A stretch of 41,849 nt of DNA from Sphaeroforma sirkka. Its lineage: Eukaryota > Opisthokonta > Ichthyosporea > Ichthyophonida. The stretch lies in assembly GCA_001586965.3 (NCBI GenBank), contig LUCW03001410.1:1-41849 (forward strand). Reading direction: 5' to 3'. The translations under genes and the position numbers were made by a program. This document shows positions 1 through 10,302 of the stretch, piece by piece. The notes below the pieces were generated by a model, which saw only the letters and a list, made by a program, of their open reading frames with translations, was not told where the DNA came from and made no database searches. Positions within the stretch are counted from its first letter, which is position 1; each line of letters begins with the position of its first letter.

Positions 1-1270
1 CATAGAAGTTGTTAGTTTATTAGTAATTACGAAAGCTACCGAATATGGAGGATAGTCAGTAGCTGGCATATTTTTTTGTTATAAGCATAACAATTGAAAG
101 ACAATGCGAACAGAGAATGTCGCATCAAATTGGTTGATTTTAGATCATCCGGAGACGATTTAGATTGAATTGAACGATTTAGGATTGATTAACGACGTGT
201 GGACGACGAGGATGAAGAAAAGAATCTACTAATACGAGTGAACCCGAAGAGCGAACATTCCAATCAAGCAGAACATTAACCAGGGTCAACAAGGAAAGTC
301 TCGACGATCAAATGACGAAATCAGACAATCAGTCAGAATCCACAGATAAGTAGTCATGTGTGAGTTACAGGTAGGGAAGGTTGTTTTCAGTGTGAGACAA
401 GTACAAAATCGTATTGCAAGCTAATGAGCTTAAATTGTATTTAAGAAGTTGTTAGAAAGAAAGTATTTAAAGTTGAGGTTCTTTAGGATCCACAGTAGGG
501 TAATAGAGATGGGAGATGTACATGGTTAGTACCGACTCGGTTAGTACGATGACGCAAAGAATCAGCGGCATACTAGATTATTTTACAAAGTTTCAGAATG
601 GGATATTAGGAAGCATACAGAGACACAAGTAAGCACCTGTGAGTTATTAGGAGCATATAAGGGTGGGGGGCACATAACACGAACGATGCAAAAATACAAG
701 GTTAAATTGTGAAAATGATATGCGAACACACTCAAATCACTAGAACTTCCAGATAAATCAGGTCAACGGAGAGGATCAACAGTATGCACAGAAGGTGTGG
801 TTGACGGCAGCTTAGTTTAGGAGTGCAATAACGAGCAATCGTTCTTAGATCAAGAAGCATATTCCAACAACCGCAACAGCACATGACAAGGACATCACGA
901 GTAAGAAGAGTAAAAGAGGAGCGATGAGGGAAGTTCCCAACAGGGTCATGAATAGGCCGTCATTAGGCCGGAGTAAGAGCTGGCGAGGAGTAGAACAAGA
1001 AGTGGCTCCGACTAATGAGGCACTCAACCATATGTTTGTGTGTGGGATGAAGAGTAAGACAGCTGGTAGTGTTAGAGTATATAGACTATCCACACTACTT
1101 ATGTTGAGTGTAGGAAATAAAACAGTCACGAGGGAACCCACGAGTTCCTCGGAGATCGATGTCGAGACGTTATGTGTTTGAAGGATGAAATTTAATAGAA
1201 AATGGATATTTATATTCAGTACTCTATCAGTTCATTCGCACACATTTCCTGGTTCTCCATTGACAAACAA
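1..1270 (+). other. Leader of chromovirus-1, no gene seen
   Basis: About 1.27 kb precede the first gag-like coding. Only short unconvincing ORFs are present on either strand. By position this is the 5' untranslated leader. No LTR end or primer binding site is visible, so the leader probably extends past the window edge. A promoter cannot be assigned from sequence. Confidence 0.5.
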
Positions 1271-3530
1271 CTCACCAACCATGTCCCTACCCCGCCAAAG
1301 TCGAGCAGCTTGGCTCTTGAATCCTGAGCGCCGCAAGGAAGATGATATCGACCGACGTGGAACTAAACGTCGTCAGTCCCATACGGAACGCTCCGCTCCG
1401 CACTCAGGTCAGGCACTGGAGGGGCAACAACAGACACATCTTGGGGCTCCACATATTATTTCCGGGCGGACGACAAGCAGCCACCAACAGCAAACAAAAA
1501 ATGGACCTGCACAATCTGACGAGGATGTCATATTCGAGGTGAGACCAAGGAAGTACCCAACCTGCGTGCGGACAGTAGTCAGACTTTTATTGGTGAACAG
1601 GTAGCCAGTGAAGGGCTGTCCCCTCGTTCGTCTCCGGGATACTCCAGGGGCCTTATTTCCCAGTAATGACCCACCACGCCTCCCACCTAACAAGCGGAAG
1701 CGTCACCGGAACCGTACCAACAACAAGGAAGCAGCACGGGAACAATCGTCAGCTCAGAAACTCACGGGCTGATGACACAACAGCAGTCTCTCTTTGAAAA
1801 ATACGAACAGAGGTTACAGCGCATAAACGCCGGACGAACTACAATAGGGCCGGCCGCTAAGAGAGTTCTTCTGACGCACACGAACGGATACAGGCAGTAC
1901 CAGAGGACGAAGACAACCCTACCTTCGAATTCAAGGCTGTGAGCGTCCGTTTTATGGACTTGGGTACAAATCACCAGGGTCAGAGAGGACAGTTCAACCG
2001 AGGAGGATGATACTCTGTCTGCCAGTGAGAACACACCAACTTTTCAAGAGTTCGCACATGAACAAGTATTAATGAACAGAATCCTCAAGGTAAGCAGGCG
2101 GTGAAGAATAGACAGGACCGATTAAGTACGAACCTGCGCCAACAACAGCAACGTCAGTGGGGCGAGAAAGAAGCGCCCAGTGAATATGTACAGACACACA
2201 TAAACGACAAGAGAAGGAGACAACAGTGCCTCCGCCCACACCGGCTAGTATCGAGAAAAGGCAACAGGCGCTACACGCACGGATACTACAGTTAAGTGAC
2301 GAGCTATGCCAAGCAATCGAGGAGAATAACACGGCTCGAGCTGAAGCTCTTTCGGGGCGTGATTGAGACACTTCGAGCTACATTAGAGTCCCGACCGGTA
2401 GAGAAGCGTCCCGTACCTTCACCACGTACGTGGCCTGATTGGCCGTCGAACAGATACTACCTACATGATATCATGGAACGGGACACAAGAGGGGCTCTCC
2501 TCGAGGCGTTCAAGAACGCACAAATCGCAGGGGCTGGACGAGACTTGGAACCTTACATGGTTTCTTAAGGTACTATCTTACTTCAAGGCGGAAAAGTCAA
2601 CGCTGGACTACATCCGCGACAACTCTGAACGGTTGAAGACATGCACACCTCAACTACAGATCGAACAAGATCTGTTCGCACGAAACACAAGCCACTGTCG
2701 ATCCCGCGTTTCGCAAAGTTAGCCAAGGGCCAAAGTCGGAACATGCACACTCCTCTTATGGAACAAATGACACAGCTCATGGAGAACCACAGGAGGGCAC
2801 GTGAACGGTGCCAGACAGATGCCGACTTCCAACAGAATTTAGTGAACCACTGCATTGTACAACTGTTAGAAGAAGCTCTCAACGGCCGTACGTATGAACG
2901 TACTCTACAGTTGCACCCCAAATGGCAACTGATGGAAGACACACGAGCTTATACAGCTGTTGAGCCCTGACATTCAGGATGCACAGCAACGTACGGCAGC
3001 ACGTTTCCAGGGTCGCAACAACCGCGAGGGCCGACGACCAATGGAAGCCGCGACCACACCAATAGCCGCCCCAACCTACAGACAGTAGACGACAAACGCA
3101 GAATTGGACTCAACGGCCCCAACCTACGGTACCAACGACTTGTGCGGGGTGCCAGGCACAGGCGCCACCAGGTGGTAGGCACATCCCACGGTGTCACCAT
3201 TTCAGGGCGTCGCAAGCGGTGAGCGCAGAGGGTCGGGCAAGGCTATACGACAACAACCGTCCTTTGAGGGACGTACAATCAGTACACAGACCGTCCACAA
3301 CGTCAACCGCAGGACAGGGGCAGAATACATCCCAGACTAGAGACGTAGTTACAATACGTCCGACGCATCAAGTACAGGTGAATGCGATTACACAGGACGA
3401 AGACTTGGCTCCACCATCGGAAGCTACAGAGATTCATATCAACACGATCCTTTACGAAGACTTCGAGCACATGACGTCACCACCAAACCACACCTATGAC
3501 ATGTGGGAGTCGGTAGCCGATCATGCATGA
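1270..3530 (+). pseudogene. Gag region of chromovirus-1 (broken)
   Basis: Gag would make the particle shell. Recognition is mostly by comparison with chromovirus-2: both share a PRTWPDWP motif followed by RDTRGAL and a KNA stretch (here about 2410-2530), then a KA-x-K-[ST]-[TL]-DY-[IL]-RDN block (about 2590-2630). The N-terminal part is rich in Gln, Arg and Ser and looks disordered. A zinc knuckle is not as clear as in chromovirus-2. The region is spread over several frames and is a fossil. It lies directly upstream of the protease domain. Confidence 0.7.
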
Positions 3531-3589
3531 GAGGTGAGGGTGTCTGAGTCGGATAGAGCTTCATATTTGTTACCACGATTGGAGCAGTG

Positions 3590-3960
3590 ATGGCAATACA
3601 AGACCCATTGCTGACGTCAGACAACCGAGTCTATATTCAAGTACAAATCAACGGACGTACGTTCAAAGCCTTGATAGACACGGGAGCAAATAGAAGTTGT
3701 ATCTCACAGACATCCGCAGACCTCCTTGGCCGACCAATAACTCCGGCACCACCTGGGTCATTTATATATTTAGCTGACAAGGCGGTGCGAACTCCTCGAC
3801 TGGGGACGACGGAAGTGGTACCTATAAGGTACGGTACCAGAATTATCGACGGTTCATTAGAATTGATGAACTTGCCGACGGGTATAGATGTTATAGTGGG
3901 GCAAGATATGTTGAAAGGCTTGGGCCTATACATAGGCGGTATCCAATCGCCACTTGCGCA
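3590..3960 (+). pseudogene. Chromovirus-1 aspartic protease domain
   Basis: A retropepsin-like domain that would process Gag and Pol. The active-site motif LIDTGANRSCIS is clear near 3670-3705, and the second hallmark, a hydrophobic pair followed by G (DVIVGQDML), is near 3885-3915. Spacing fits a single protease domain of about 110 residues. Chromovirus-2 has the equivalent ALVDSGANRSCI and DAIVGQDLM. It sits between gag and reverse transcriptase, as expected in Ty3/gypsy elements. Confidence 0.85.
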
Positions 3961-4139
3961 ATAGACCCCACAGAACTAGAAAGAGCTCCTCGAACCCATA
4001 CCACGCCGACAGGCACCTAACACGACGGAACCCGTCGATGTACGCCAACGGTTGGCACAGGATTTGGAAGCCAATGCAAAATTGCCGACAACGCGCGCTG
4101 TCGTCTGGAAGGGAGTGAGGTAACCATCCCAGTAACCCA

Positions 4140-5000
4140 TGAACAAGCGTTGCAGATGCGGCGATCGGCGCGTAACTTCGTATCCGATCGATGGCTCCCC
4201 TATGTGGATGAACAAGTGAAGAAGTGGTTGACGGATTTGGTAATCACGAAACGAACGACACCAACGACTGTTAATCTTCCTCTCCTTGCGGTACCGACAT
4301 TCGATGCGGAAGGCAACGTCAAGAAGGTACGCGTGTGTTTAGACATGCGTGCCGTTAACGCGCTTATTCCTGGTGACCAGTTCCTGATCCCCAAGGTCAA
4401 CGAACTCATATCTCGCCTCAAGAGTAAGAAGTACTACACGACGCTGGACATATCGGCTGCATACCACAGGCTGCCCATCCATCCAGACTCACAATACTTA
4501 TTTAGTTTTACACACGAACGTTATCAGTACTCGTTCACATCAACACCGTTCGGTCTTCATGTACTCACGCAGCAGTTTCAACGTACCTTGAGTACAATAC
4601 TTGATGGCTTACCGGTTCACCACTATATCGATGACATAGTTATCGCCAGTGACGGTTATGACGAACACGTTAGGACGGTGCAGAAGGTGATACAACGCTT
4701 AACATACCACAGTTTTAAGCTTAACCCCCTGCCAAGTGCCACTTCGCTATCTCCGAAGTCATGATCCTAGGGAAGAAAGTATCGGCACAAGGCATTGACA
4801 TTGACCATGAAAAGCAGGCCAAGCTGATCGACTGGCCCACACCACAACGATACAAAGATATAGCCTCGGCGTTGGGTTTAACAAATTACCTCCACGAACA
4901 TCTGCCTAATTTCGCGAACACGGTTGCACCCTTGCGCGAATTTTGCAAACTCAAACCAAAGGAGTTGATAGGTGATCGTTGGGAGGAGAGACATGCACAG
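4140..5000 (+). pseudogene. Chromovirus-1 reverse transcriptase domain
   Basis: RNA-dependent DNA polymerase of the element. Visible motifs in order: VNLPLLAVP, RVCLDMRAVNALI, YYTTLDISAAYHRLPI, FSFTHERYQYSFTSTPFG, then the catalytic HHYIDDIVIA near 4618-4650 (YxDD class) and the connecting WPTPQRYKDIASALGL near 4830. These are the standard Ty3/gypsy RT blocks. Broken copy; related to chromovirus-2 over the whole domain. Confidence 0.92.
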
Positions 5001-5039
5001 GCGTGGCAGGCAATGAAAGACGCAGTGGTGAATGCTGTG

Positions 5040-5430
5040 GCGTTACACTTTCCGGTCGACGGCATTCCTCTAAACTTGGAAACCGACGCTAGCGATTACG
5101 GTTTAGGGGAGCGCTATTCTAATGGGTCAACGGTAAGAAACATTACTTAATGTTCTTTAGTAAGACTCTGAACCATGCGCAACAGAACTACGCCACACCT
5201 ATGAAGGAGTTACTGGCATTGGTATATGGACTGACACATTTCAGGGAATACTTGGATGGGCAACGGTTTGCGGTCTTCACGGACCACAAGGCCCTTGTAT
5301 ATATGAACACACAGCTCAAGCTTAATCCGATGCTTCAGAGATGGCATCATATCATCGCGCCATTCAACTTTACCATATCGCATATACCAGGAGAGTCAAA
5401 TGTGCTCCCGGACATGTTAAGTAGAGTACA
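5040..5430 (+). pseudogene. Chromovirus-1 RNase H domain
   Basis: RNase H removes the RNA template strand. Motifs seen: LETDASDYGLG (first catalytic Asp), FFSKTLNHAQQNY, PMKELLALVYGLTHFREYL (catalytic Glu) and FTDHKALVYM (catalytic Asp), followed by the Ty3/gypsy phrase MLQRWHHIIAPFNFTISHIPG. The phrase at the end marks the usual RNase H boundary before the connection to integrase. Confidence 0.9.
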
Positions 5431-5499
5431 CGAGGGGACAGCGGAGCAGAACGAACTCGAAATAATGTATACCGACGGCTGGCAGTTATTCCCTAGTTA

Positions 5500-5960
5500 C
5501 TTTGAACAAGCGCAACAACACTTTGGACCGAATGACATAGATGTATTTGCGGACCCAACCAACGCTCAGCTTCCTCGGTTCTGGACGAAGGATGATGGGG
5601 AAGGAGCGTTTGCCCACGACTGGTCGATAGTCGATGGATGGATGAACCCGCCTTGGGGACAGATACACAGGATGTTACGCAAGATACGAGCCGACGGCGC
5701 ACGGGCCACAGTATGTCTACCATGGGTACCAAGAGCACCATGGTTCGACCTGTTCAAGCAGTTATTGCAGACAGAACCGGTGCTGGTACCACGGACACCA
5801 CACACGTTCCTCAAGTACGCTAAGTACGCATGTGGGAAGACACCATGGGGTCATACCGTAGTAGCACGGGTGGGTCCTCCCAATGGATTCAAACTGGACC
5901 CGCTGTTTTCACAGCGACTTGGTTTTGCAGAACCAAAGCATACAAAATATGTCATGTGCT
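5500..5960 (+). pseudogene. NPPW domain (adenine-methyltransferase-like) between RNase H and integrase
   Basis: About 150 residues sit between RNase H and the integrase zinc finger, where ordinary Ty3/gypsy elements have only a short linker. The segment reads DVFADPTNAQLPRFW, then AFAHDW, then WMNPPWGQIHRML with NPPW at 5645-5656, then VCLPWVPRAPWFDLF. NPPW resembles motif IV ([DN]PP[YW]) of N6-adenine methyltransferases, and the block resembles the Dam-like domain known after RNase H in DIRS-type retrotransposons. Chromovirus-2 has the same block, so it is a family trait. Methylation activity is inference: the AdoMet-binding FxGxG-type motif is not clear to me. Confidence 0.65.
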
Positions 5961-6059
5961 TAGACACAGCGCGAGAAATCTCAGTGGCACTGGCAGATGC
6001 AGAGGGTCAACCGGCGTTTGCACAAGCGAGTCCGGCGGAGAAACAGCGTCGTACGCAAC

Positions 6060-7090
6060 TCACGCAAGCGCAACACGAACAAGGACATCATGGGGCGGCG
6101 GACACAGTCCAACAACTTCGTCAGAACGGTCACGTTTGGCCAGGGGCACTTGAGTTAGCCACAGAAGTTAAGCGGCAATGTGGCACATGTTTGGGACAGG
6201 ACACACTTCGTAAAGGTTTCCACCCGATGATTAGCATCGATGCACGCTACCCGTGGGACCATATTCAAGTGGACTACATCCCGATGCCACTGGAGTCCAG
6301 ACGCAAGAACAATTATATTCTTCACGTCTTAGACATCGCCACAGGCTATTCTATCCTTCGAGCCACACCGGACAAGACAAAGGAAACCACGACACAGACA
6401 CTCATAGAGATTTTTTGGCGAACATGGTTTCCCCGTAAAATCCAAACAGACATGGGGAAGGAGTTCACCAACAAGTTAGTGGAGCTTCTGGTCCAGGAAG
6501 TGGGGATGCTACATAAGGTGTCTCCACCATATCGACCCCAAGTGCTGGGCGCGGCAGAACGACGTCACAAGGAGATTACACGTTCTATTCGGCAATGCTG
6601 TGAGGCAGTTCCCCTTCGATGGGACGAACGCCTTCCGTTTACGATGCTATACCAGAACCTTCGGATATCCCGTCGCCATAAGAGTGCACCGTTTAGCGTG
6701 TACTTTGGCCGCCGCCATGTTCCGTTCGCCGATTTCACGGACGAGTTACCGGATTCTCAGCCGATGACGAATGACACCTGGGCACAACGATTAGACCAGT
6801 TACAGGACACTATATTGCCGACCCTCCACCACATTACCAAGAAGTATACAGGCAAGCTTACGACGACATTTGACCGCCTGCATGCTCACGACTTGGTACA
6901 TTTCGACGAAGGAGATGTGGTCATGGTGCGATCAGAAGGCCGAACAACGAAGGCTATGCGGCCATTGTTTGGACCATATGTAGTCAAAGCTAGACACGGC
7001 CAACGCTACGAGTTAGCGAACAAGGATGGTTCCGCCCCACCAGAATTCAAGACCAAACCGGTACGGGTGGAACTCCTCCGTTTAGTGCAT
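6060..7090 (+). pseudogene. Chromovirus-1 integrase (HHCC zinc finger, DDE core, C-terminal domain)
   Basis: Integrase would insert the cDNA into host DNA. The N-terminal zinc finger is visible as GHHGAADTV...CGTC (about 6090-6190). Core motifs follow: DHIQVDYIPM, then IQTDMGKEFTNK, then PQVLGAAERRHKEI, giving the D, D and E residues. GRRHVPFADF and the GDVVMVRSEGRTTKAMRPLFGPY block belong to the C-terminal domain. The equivalent region of chromovirus-2 is about 70% identical by eye. Confidence 0.92.
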
Positions 7091-7169
7091 AGACGCACAG
7101 ACCCACCAATTAACGAAGACTTATGGACCGAAGGAGGGGTGGAGTTTCGCCATATTATCACACATCGTA

Positions 7170-7325
7170 CGAATGATGAGACGGGAAATTAGAATACCTG
7201 GTGAGATGGCGAGAAGGCGAACCAACGTGGGAAACAGCAGAAGCTTTTGATGATGCCAACGATATCGCGGCCTACCACAAAGCTTCGCAGACACGGACAC
7301 GTAAGCGCCAACGTGCACAAGTCTA
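7170..7325 (+). pseudogene. Chromovirus-1 chromodomain
   Basis: EYLVRWREGEPTWETAEAF is a canonical chromodomain core (Y-L-V-R-W, then TWE). In chromoviruses this C-terminal module guides integration to particular chromatin marks. It ends with a basic tail just before the 3' UTR. The same module with the same flanks ends chromovirus-2. Broken copy. Confidence 0.88.
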
Positions 7326-7360
7326 ATACTTTATCTTCAATATAACTTTGTTCTCGGATA

Positions 7361-7811
7361 TCGAGCTCAAGCTCTGGAGCATAAACCAGCAACTCTAGCT
7401 CCCGAGTATAAACCAGCCACTCGAGCTCTTGAGTATAAAAAGCAGCGACTCTAGCTCCCGAGTATAAACCAGCAACTCTAGCTCCTGAGTATAAACCAGC
7501 CTCTCGAGCTCTTGAGTATAAAAAAGCAGCGACTCTAGCTCCCGAGTATAAACCAGCAACTCTAGCTCCCGAGTATAAACCAGCCTCTCGAGCTCTTGAG
7601 TATAAAAGCAGCGACTCTAGCTCCCGAGTATAAACCAGCCTCTCGAGCTCTTGAGTATAAAAAAGCAGCGACTCTAGCTCCCGAGTATAAACCAGCCACT
7701 CGAGCTCGCGTGAGAATAAACGGTTAGCACTCGAGCTCGCGAGGGAAAATCGTCAGCGGCTTAAGCTCGCGAGGTTAAATGAGCCACTCTTGCTTCGGAG
7801 TATAACACAGC
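7361..7811 (+). repeat. Tandem array of about 16 palindrome-cored units (27-30 bp), 3' UTR of chromovirus-1
   Basis: Units alternate between types such as ACTCTAGCTCCCGAG and CTCGAGCTCTTGAG, each followed by TATAAACCAGC or TATAAAAAGCAGC. Most carry a self-complementary core (CTC..AGCT..GAG, often the perfect palindrome GAGCTC), so each could fold into a small hairpin. The last four units are degenerate. The array lies between the chromodomain and the polypurine tract. Confidence 0.9.
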
Positions 7812-8010
7812 GAAATCAATCAAACAACTCCTTGGGCATTGTTTTGAAACAGCGGGTTAATGGTTTGCACGGTTTCTGCCACTGGCAGTTTTTCTCCGAC
7901 ACAAATACAGTCCTATATTGTACTTGCCAAACTCCTATATGCTGACACAGATGAACAGTAGCTTCAAGAATTCAAACACGACGGGTCGCTCGAGACGTAC
8001 ACATCGGGTC
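7812..8010 (+). other. 3' UTR spacer between two tandem arrays
   Basis: About 200 bp of non-coding sequence of chromovirus-1 between the two arrays. No ORF or repeat structure of note. The end (TCGCTCGAGACGTACACATC) carries one more CTCGAG palindrome. Confidence 0.5.
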
Positions 8011-8174
8011 CTCTAGCTTTCTGAGGTAAAATGCCAGCACAATGCTCTAGCTCTCTGAGGATAAATGCCAGCACAATGCTCTAGCTCTCGAGGATAAATG
8101 CCAGCACAATGCTCTAGCTCTCGAGGATAAATGCCAGCACAATGCTCTAGCTCTCGAGGATAATGCCAGCACAT
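8011..8174 (+). repeat. Second tandem array, five units of about 33 bp
   Basis: Five units of the form CTCTAGCTCTCGAGG followed by ATAAATGCCAGCACAATG. The middle units are near-perfect copies. The TAGCT core, the GAGG arm and the CCAGC end show this is a variant of the first array, homogenised separately. Confidence 0.9.
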
Positions 8175-8229
8175 AAGGTACTATGCTATTCTTATCATCT
8201 CTGAAACTGGCACACTGCTTTGTTCAGTG

Positions 8230-8246
8230 CTTCAGTTTGGGGGGGT
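8230..8246 (+). other. Polypurine tract of chromovirus-1
   Basis: CAGTTTGGGGGGGT lies directly before the TGTGG start of the LTR, the place where plus-strand DNA synthesis is primed in LTR retrotransposons. Chromovirus-2 has the equivalent GCTTGAGGGGAGTG before its LTR. Confidence 0.7.
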
Positions 8247-8493
8247 TGTGGTCAGAATACAAGTACTTATATTTATTTGATTATTTTAGGTTTATTACAA
8301 GTTTTACAGTTTATCAGAATAATCTGATAAACTGGGTTTTAGGTTTTGCTGGTTTTACAGCACATGACTAATGACTCATTTAAGAGTCAGTCATTTTAGG
8401 ATTACTGTTTATAATTACTAATAAATGAACAACGTCCCCCCTCCTGAGGAGGGAGAACGTTGAGATACAGTTATCTCGCGTATACTTACTACA
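8247..8493 (+). repeat. 3' LTR of chromovirus-1, 247 bp, rich in perfect hairpins
   Basis: Starts TGTGGTCAGAA and ends ACTTACTACA, so it has TG...CA ends with short inverted termini. It follows a polypurine tract and is followed immediately by gypsy2-A RNase H sequence. At least four palindromes are packed inside: CAGTTTATCAGA/TCTGATAAACTG (about 8307-8334), a TGACT...GTCA pair (about 8364-8392), CAACGT..CCTCC/GGAGG..ACGTTG (about 8429-8461) and GAGATA/TATCTC (about 8462-8477). Confidence 0.8.
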
Positions 8494-10240
8494 TTGGCAA
8501 TAATGTCATGCCAGCGGCTCACCAACTGTGAATCAGGGTTCATATCTTTTAAGTATGTTAAAGACTTTTGATCACAGGCGACAGTAAAGTAACTTCCATA
8601 AAGGTAGTCTTTAAACTGTCTTAGCGCAGTAACTATAACAAGGAGCTCTTGTTTAACGGTAGGGTAATTCCGTTGACTCTTATTATAACTCTTGCTAAAG
8701 AATTGTATGTAGCGCGGTTTACCATTTATCGTTTGGTAAAGCACTCCACCTACCGCTCGATCTGAAGCGTCGGTTGCTACTTGGAATGGGACACCATCCA
8801 CAGGGTACTGCATGATGGGTGCGTCCATTACTTTACTTTTGACTAGTTTAAATGCATCATCACATTCTTTAGTCCAAAGCTTTCCCAAAGGTCCTTTGTG
8901 CAGCCGTAGGTGACTGAAAGGCTTTAAGTAATGAGAAAGATGCGGTACCGAATCCGAGAAGAAGTTAACAAACCCACACACAGAGTTCACATCTCTTCCA
9001 GTAATTGGTGTTGATAAATCCAACAGAAACTGTTTCTTGCCAGGATCAATTTCTACCCCTGCTGCAGATACTTTGTAGCCAAGTAAGTGTATAGTATCTT
9101 TAGCAAAAGAACACTTGTTTTCGTTAATCTTAAGTTTAGCATGATTAAGTCGCTTTAAGACTTCTTTAACGAGTTTAGCATGTTCATGTGCTGTCTTTGT
9201 AAAGATAACTATATCATCTAAATAGATTGATACGTTATACGACAGGTCCGCAAATAGTTCCATCATAACTTGTTGGAAGAAAGAAGGTAACATGTGTAAG
9301 CCTTCAGGTGCACCTTTAAACTGGTACTTCTTACCTTGCCAAGTAAAGGAAAAGTATTTCCTATGAGGCTCATATATCTGTAGTTGATGGAATGCAGCTT
9401 TTAAGTCTATCTTGGAAAAGATAGTCGCACCCTCCATTTTGCGTAGTATCTCGCTTATCTTAGGTAAGGGAAAACTATGTTGCGGAATTAGTTTGTTGAT
9501 TGGCGACAGGTCTAGTACTACTCTTGTTTTACTAAACGTTCCATCAGATTTATATTGATCGACCGCTAAGAGAGCTAAGTTAACTGGGGTTGCATCATAA
9601 TTGATTTCAATTAGACCCTGTTTTAACCAATCTTCGATTTGGGTTTTGACAACGTCTTTGTGTCTCCAACTCACGTAGTTATGTGAAGGACACTTTAACT
9701 TAGAGAAGTCGACGTTTGTTAAGTCAAGTCTAACGTACCCATTAGAGAACTTAAACATACACCAGTCAGTTATTGCAATCTTCCTGTTTTGTATAATTAA
9801 GTCCATAATTATATCGGTGAAGTGCGGAATCATATCCTTTGCTTCACCTTCCGGAGGTTTAGGTATCTTTAACATATTATCATCTGACTGATCTTTATTC
9901 GGGTCCAGCCCATTAGGCAGACCAGTGAGTGTTATACCTAAACTGAGAAGATCAGTCATACCTATAATTAAATCGTATTTCTGAGACATGTCAGTAACGA
10001 TTAGGTGAGTCTTCACTTCTATTCTATCTGACAGCATTATGTGTGCATAGTCAATGGCTTGTTCGCAAGTAGTAACTTTGCCATTTCCCAAGATTAAATC
10101 AGTTGTTTCGTTATGGACAGCCATATCTGTAGCGTAGGCTACTCGGCGTGAGATAGCAGAGACTTCAGCCCCTGGATCAAATAGTGCCATAACTTTTTTC
10201 TCCATTTACGAAAACTGTTTGAAAGATACGTTCATCTCCT
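8494..10240 (-). pseudogene. gypsy2-A pol: protease, reverse transcriptase, RNase H (partial)
   Basis: An aspartic-protease-like domain comes first (GAEVSAISRR, later YDLIIGMTDLL). The reverse transcriptase follows with VNLALLAVDQ, RVVLDLSPINKLIPQ, FSKIDLKAAFHQLQI, QFKGAPEGLHMLPSFFQQVM and the catalytic SIYLDDIVIF. RNase H starts with QVATDASDRAVGGVLYQ and continues through SKSYNKSQRNYPTVKQELL and ACDQKSLTYL. Sequence stops in the RWHDIIA phrase where the chromovirus-1 LTR sits. Distinct from the chromovirus pols in this window. Confidence 0.92.
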
Positions 10241-10302
10241 TTGGTATAGATTTTATTGAACATTTTCTCATAATCTTGCTCTAGTGCGCACATATGGTAC
10301 TG

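Larger units (their letters stand above)
1..8493 (+). mobile_element. Chromovirus-1: Ty3/gypsy LTR retrotransposon with chromodomain, 5' end outside the window
   Basis: Order on the + strand is leader, gag, aspartic protease, reverse transcriptase, RNase H, an NPPW domain, HHCC zinc finger and integrase, chromodomain, a long repeat-rich 3' UTR, a G-rich polypurine tract and a TG...CA LTR. This order (integrase after RNase H) and the C-terminal chromodomain define Ty3/gypsy chromoviruses. The 3' LTR ends at 8493, where sequence of another retrotransposon (gypsy2-A, - strand) starts in mid-domain, so chromovirus-1 was inserted into gypsy2-A. No second LTR is seen before gag, so the 5' LTR should lie left of base 1. 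The copy is broken, with roughly ten breaks, most of them in gag. It is related to chromovirus-2 at the other end of the window but clearly a separate lineage. Confidence 0.9.

Noticed and set aside
7361-7811. CRISPR-like array
   Set aside because: Units are contiguous without unique spacers, and the context is a eukaryotic retrotransposon.
8247-8493. Independent Copia solo LTR inserted in gypsy2-A
   Set aside because: The LTR is on the same strand as chromovirus-1, directly after its 3' UTR and a polypurine tract, and the same order is seen at 34608-34801 for chromovirus-2. It is most simply the chromovirus's own 3' LTR.
8247-8493. Mitochondrial DNA insertion, because of the hairpin cluster
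   Set aside because: TG...CA ends and the adjoining polypurine tract identify an LTR; no mitochondrial gene is present.
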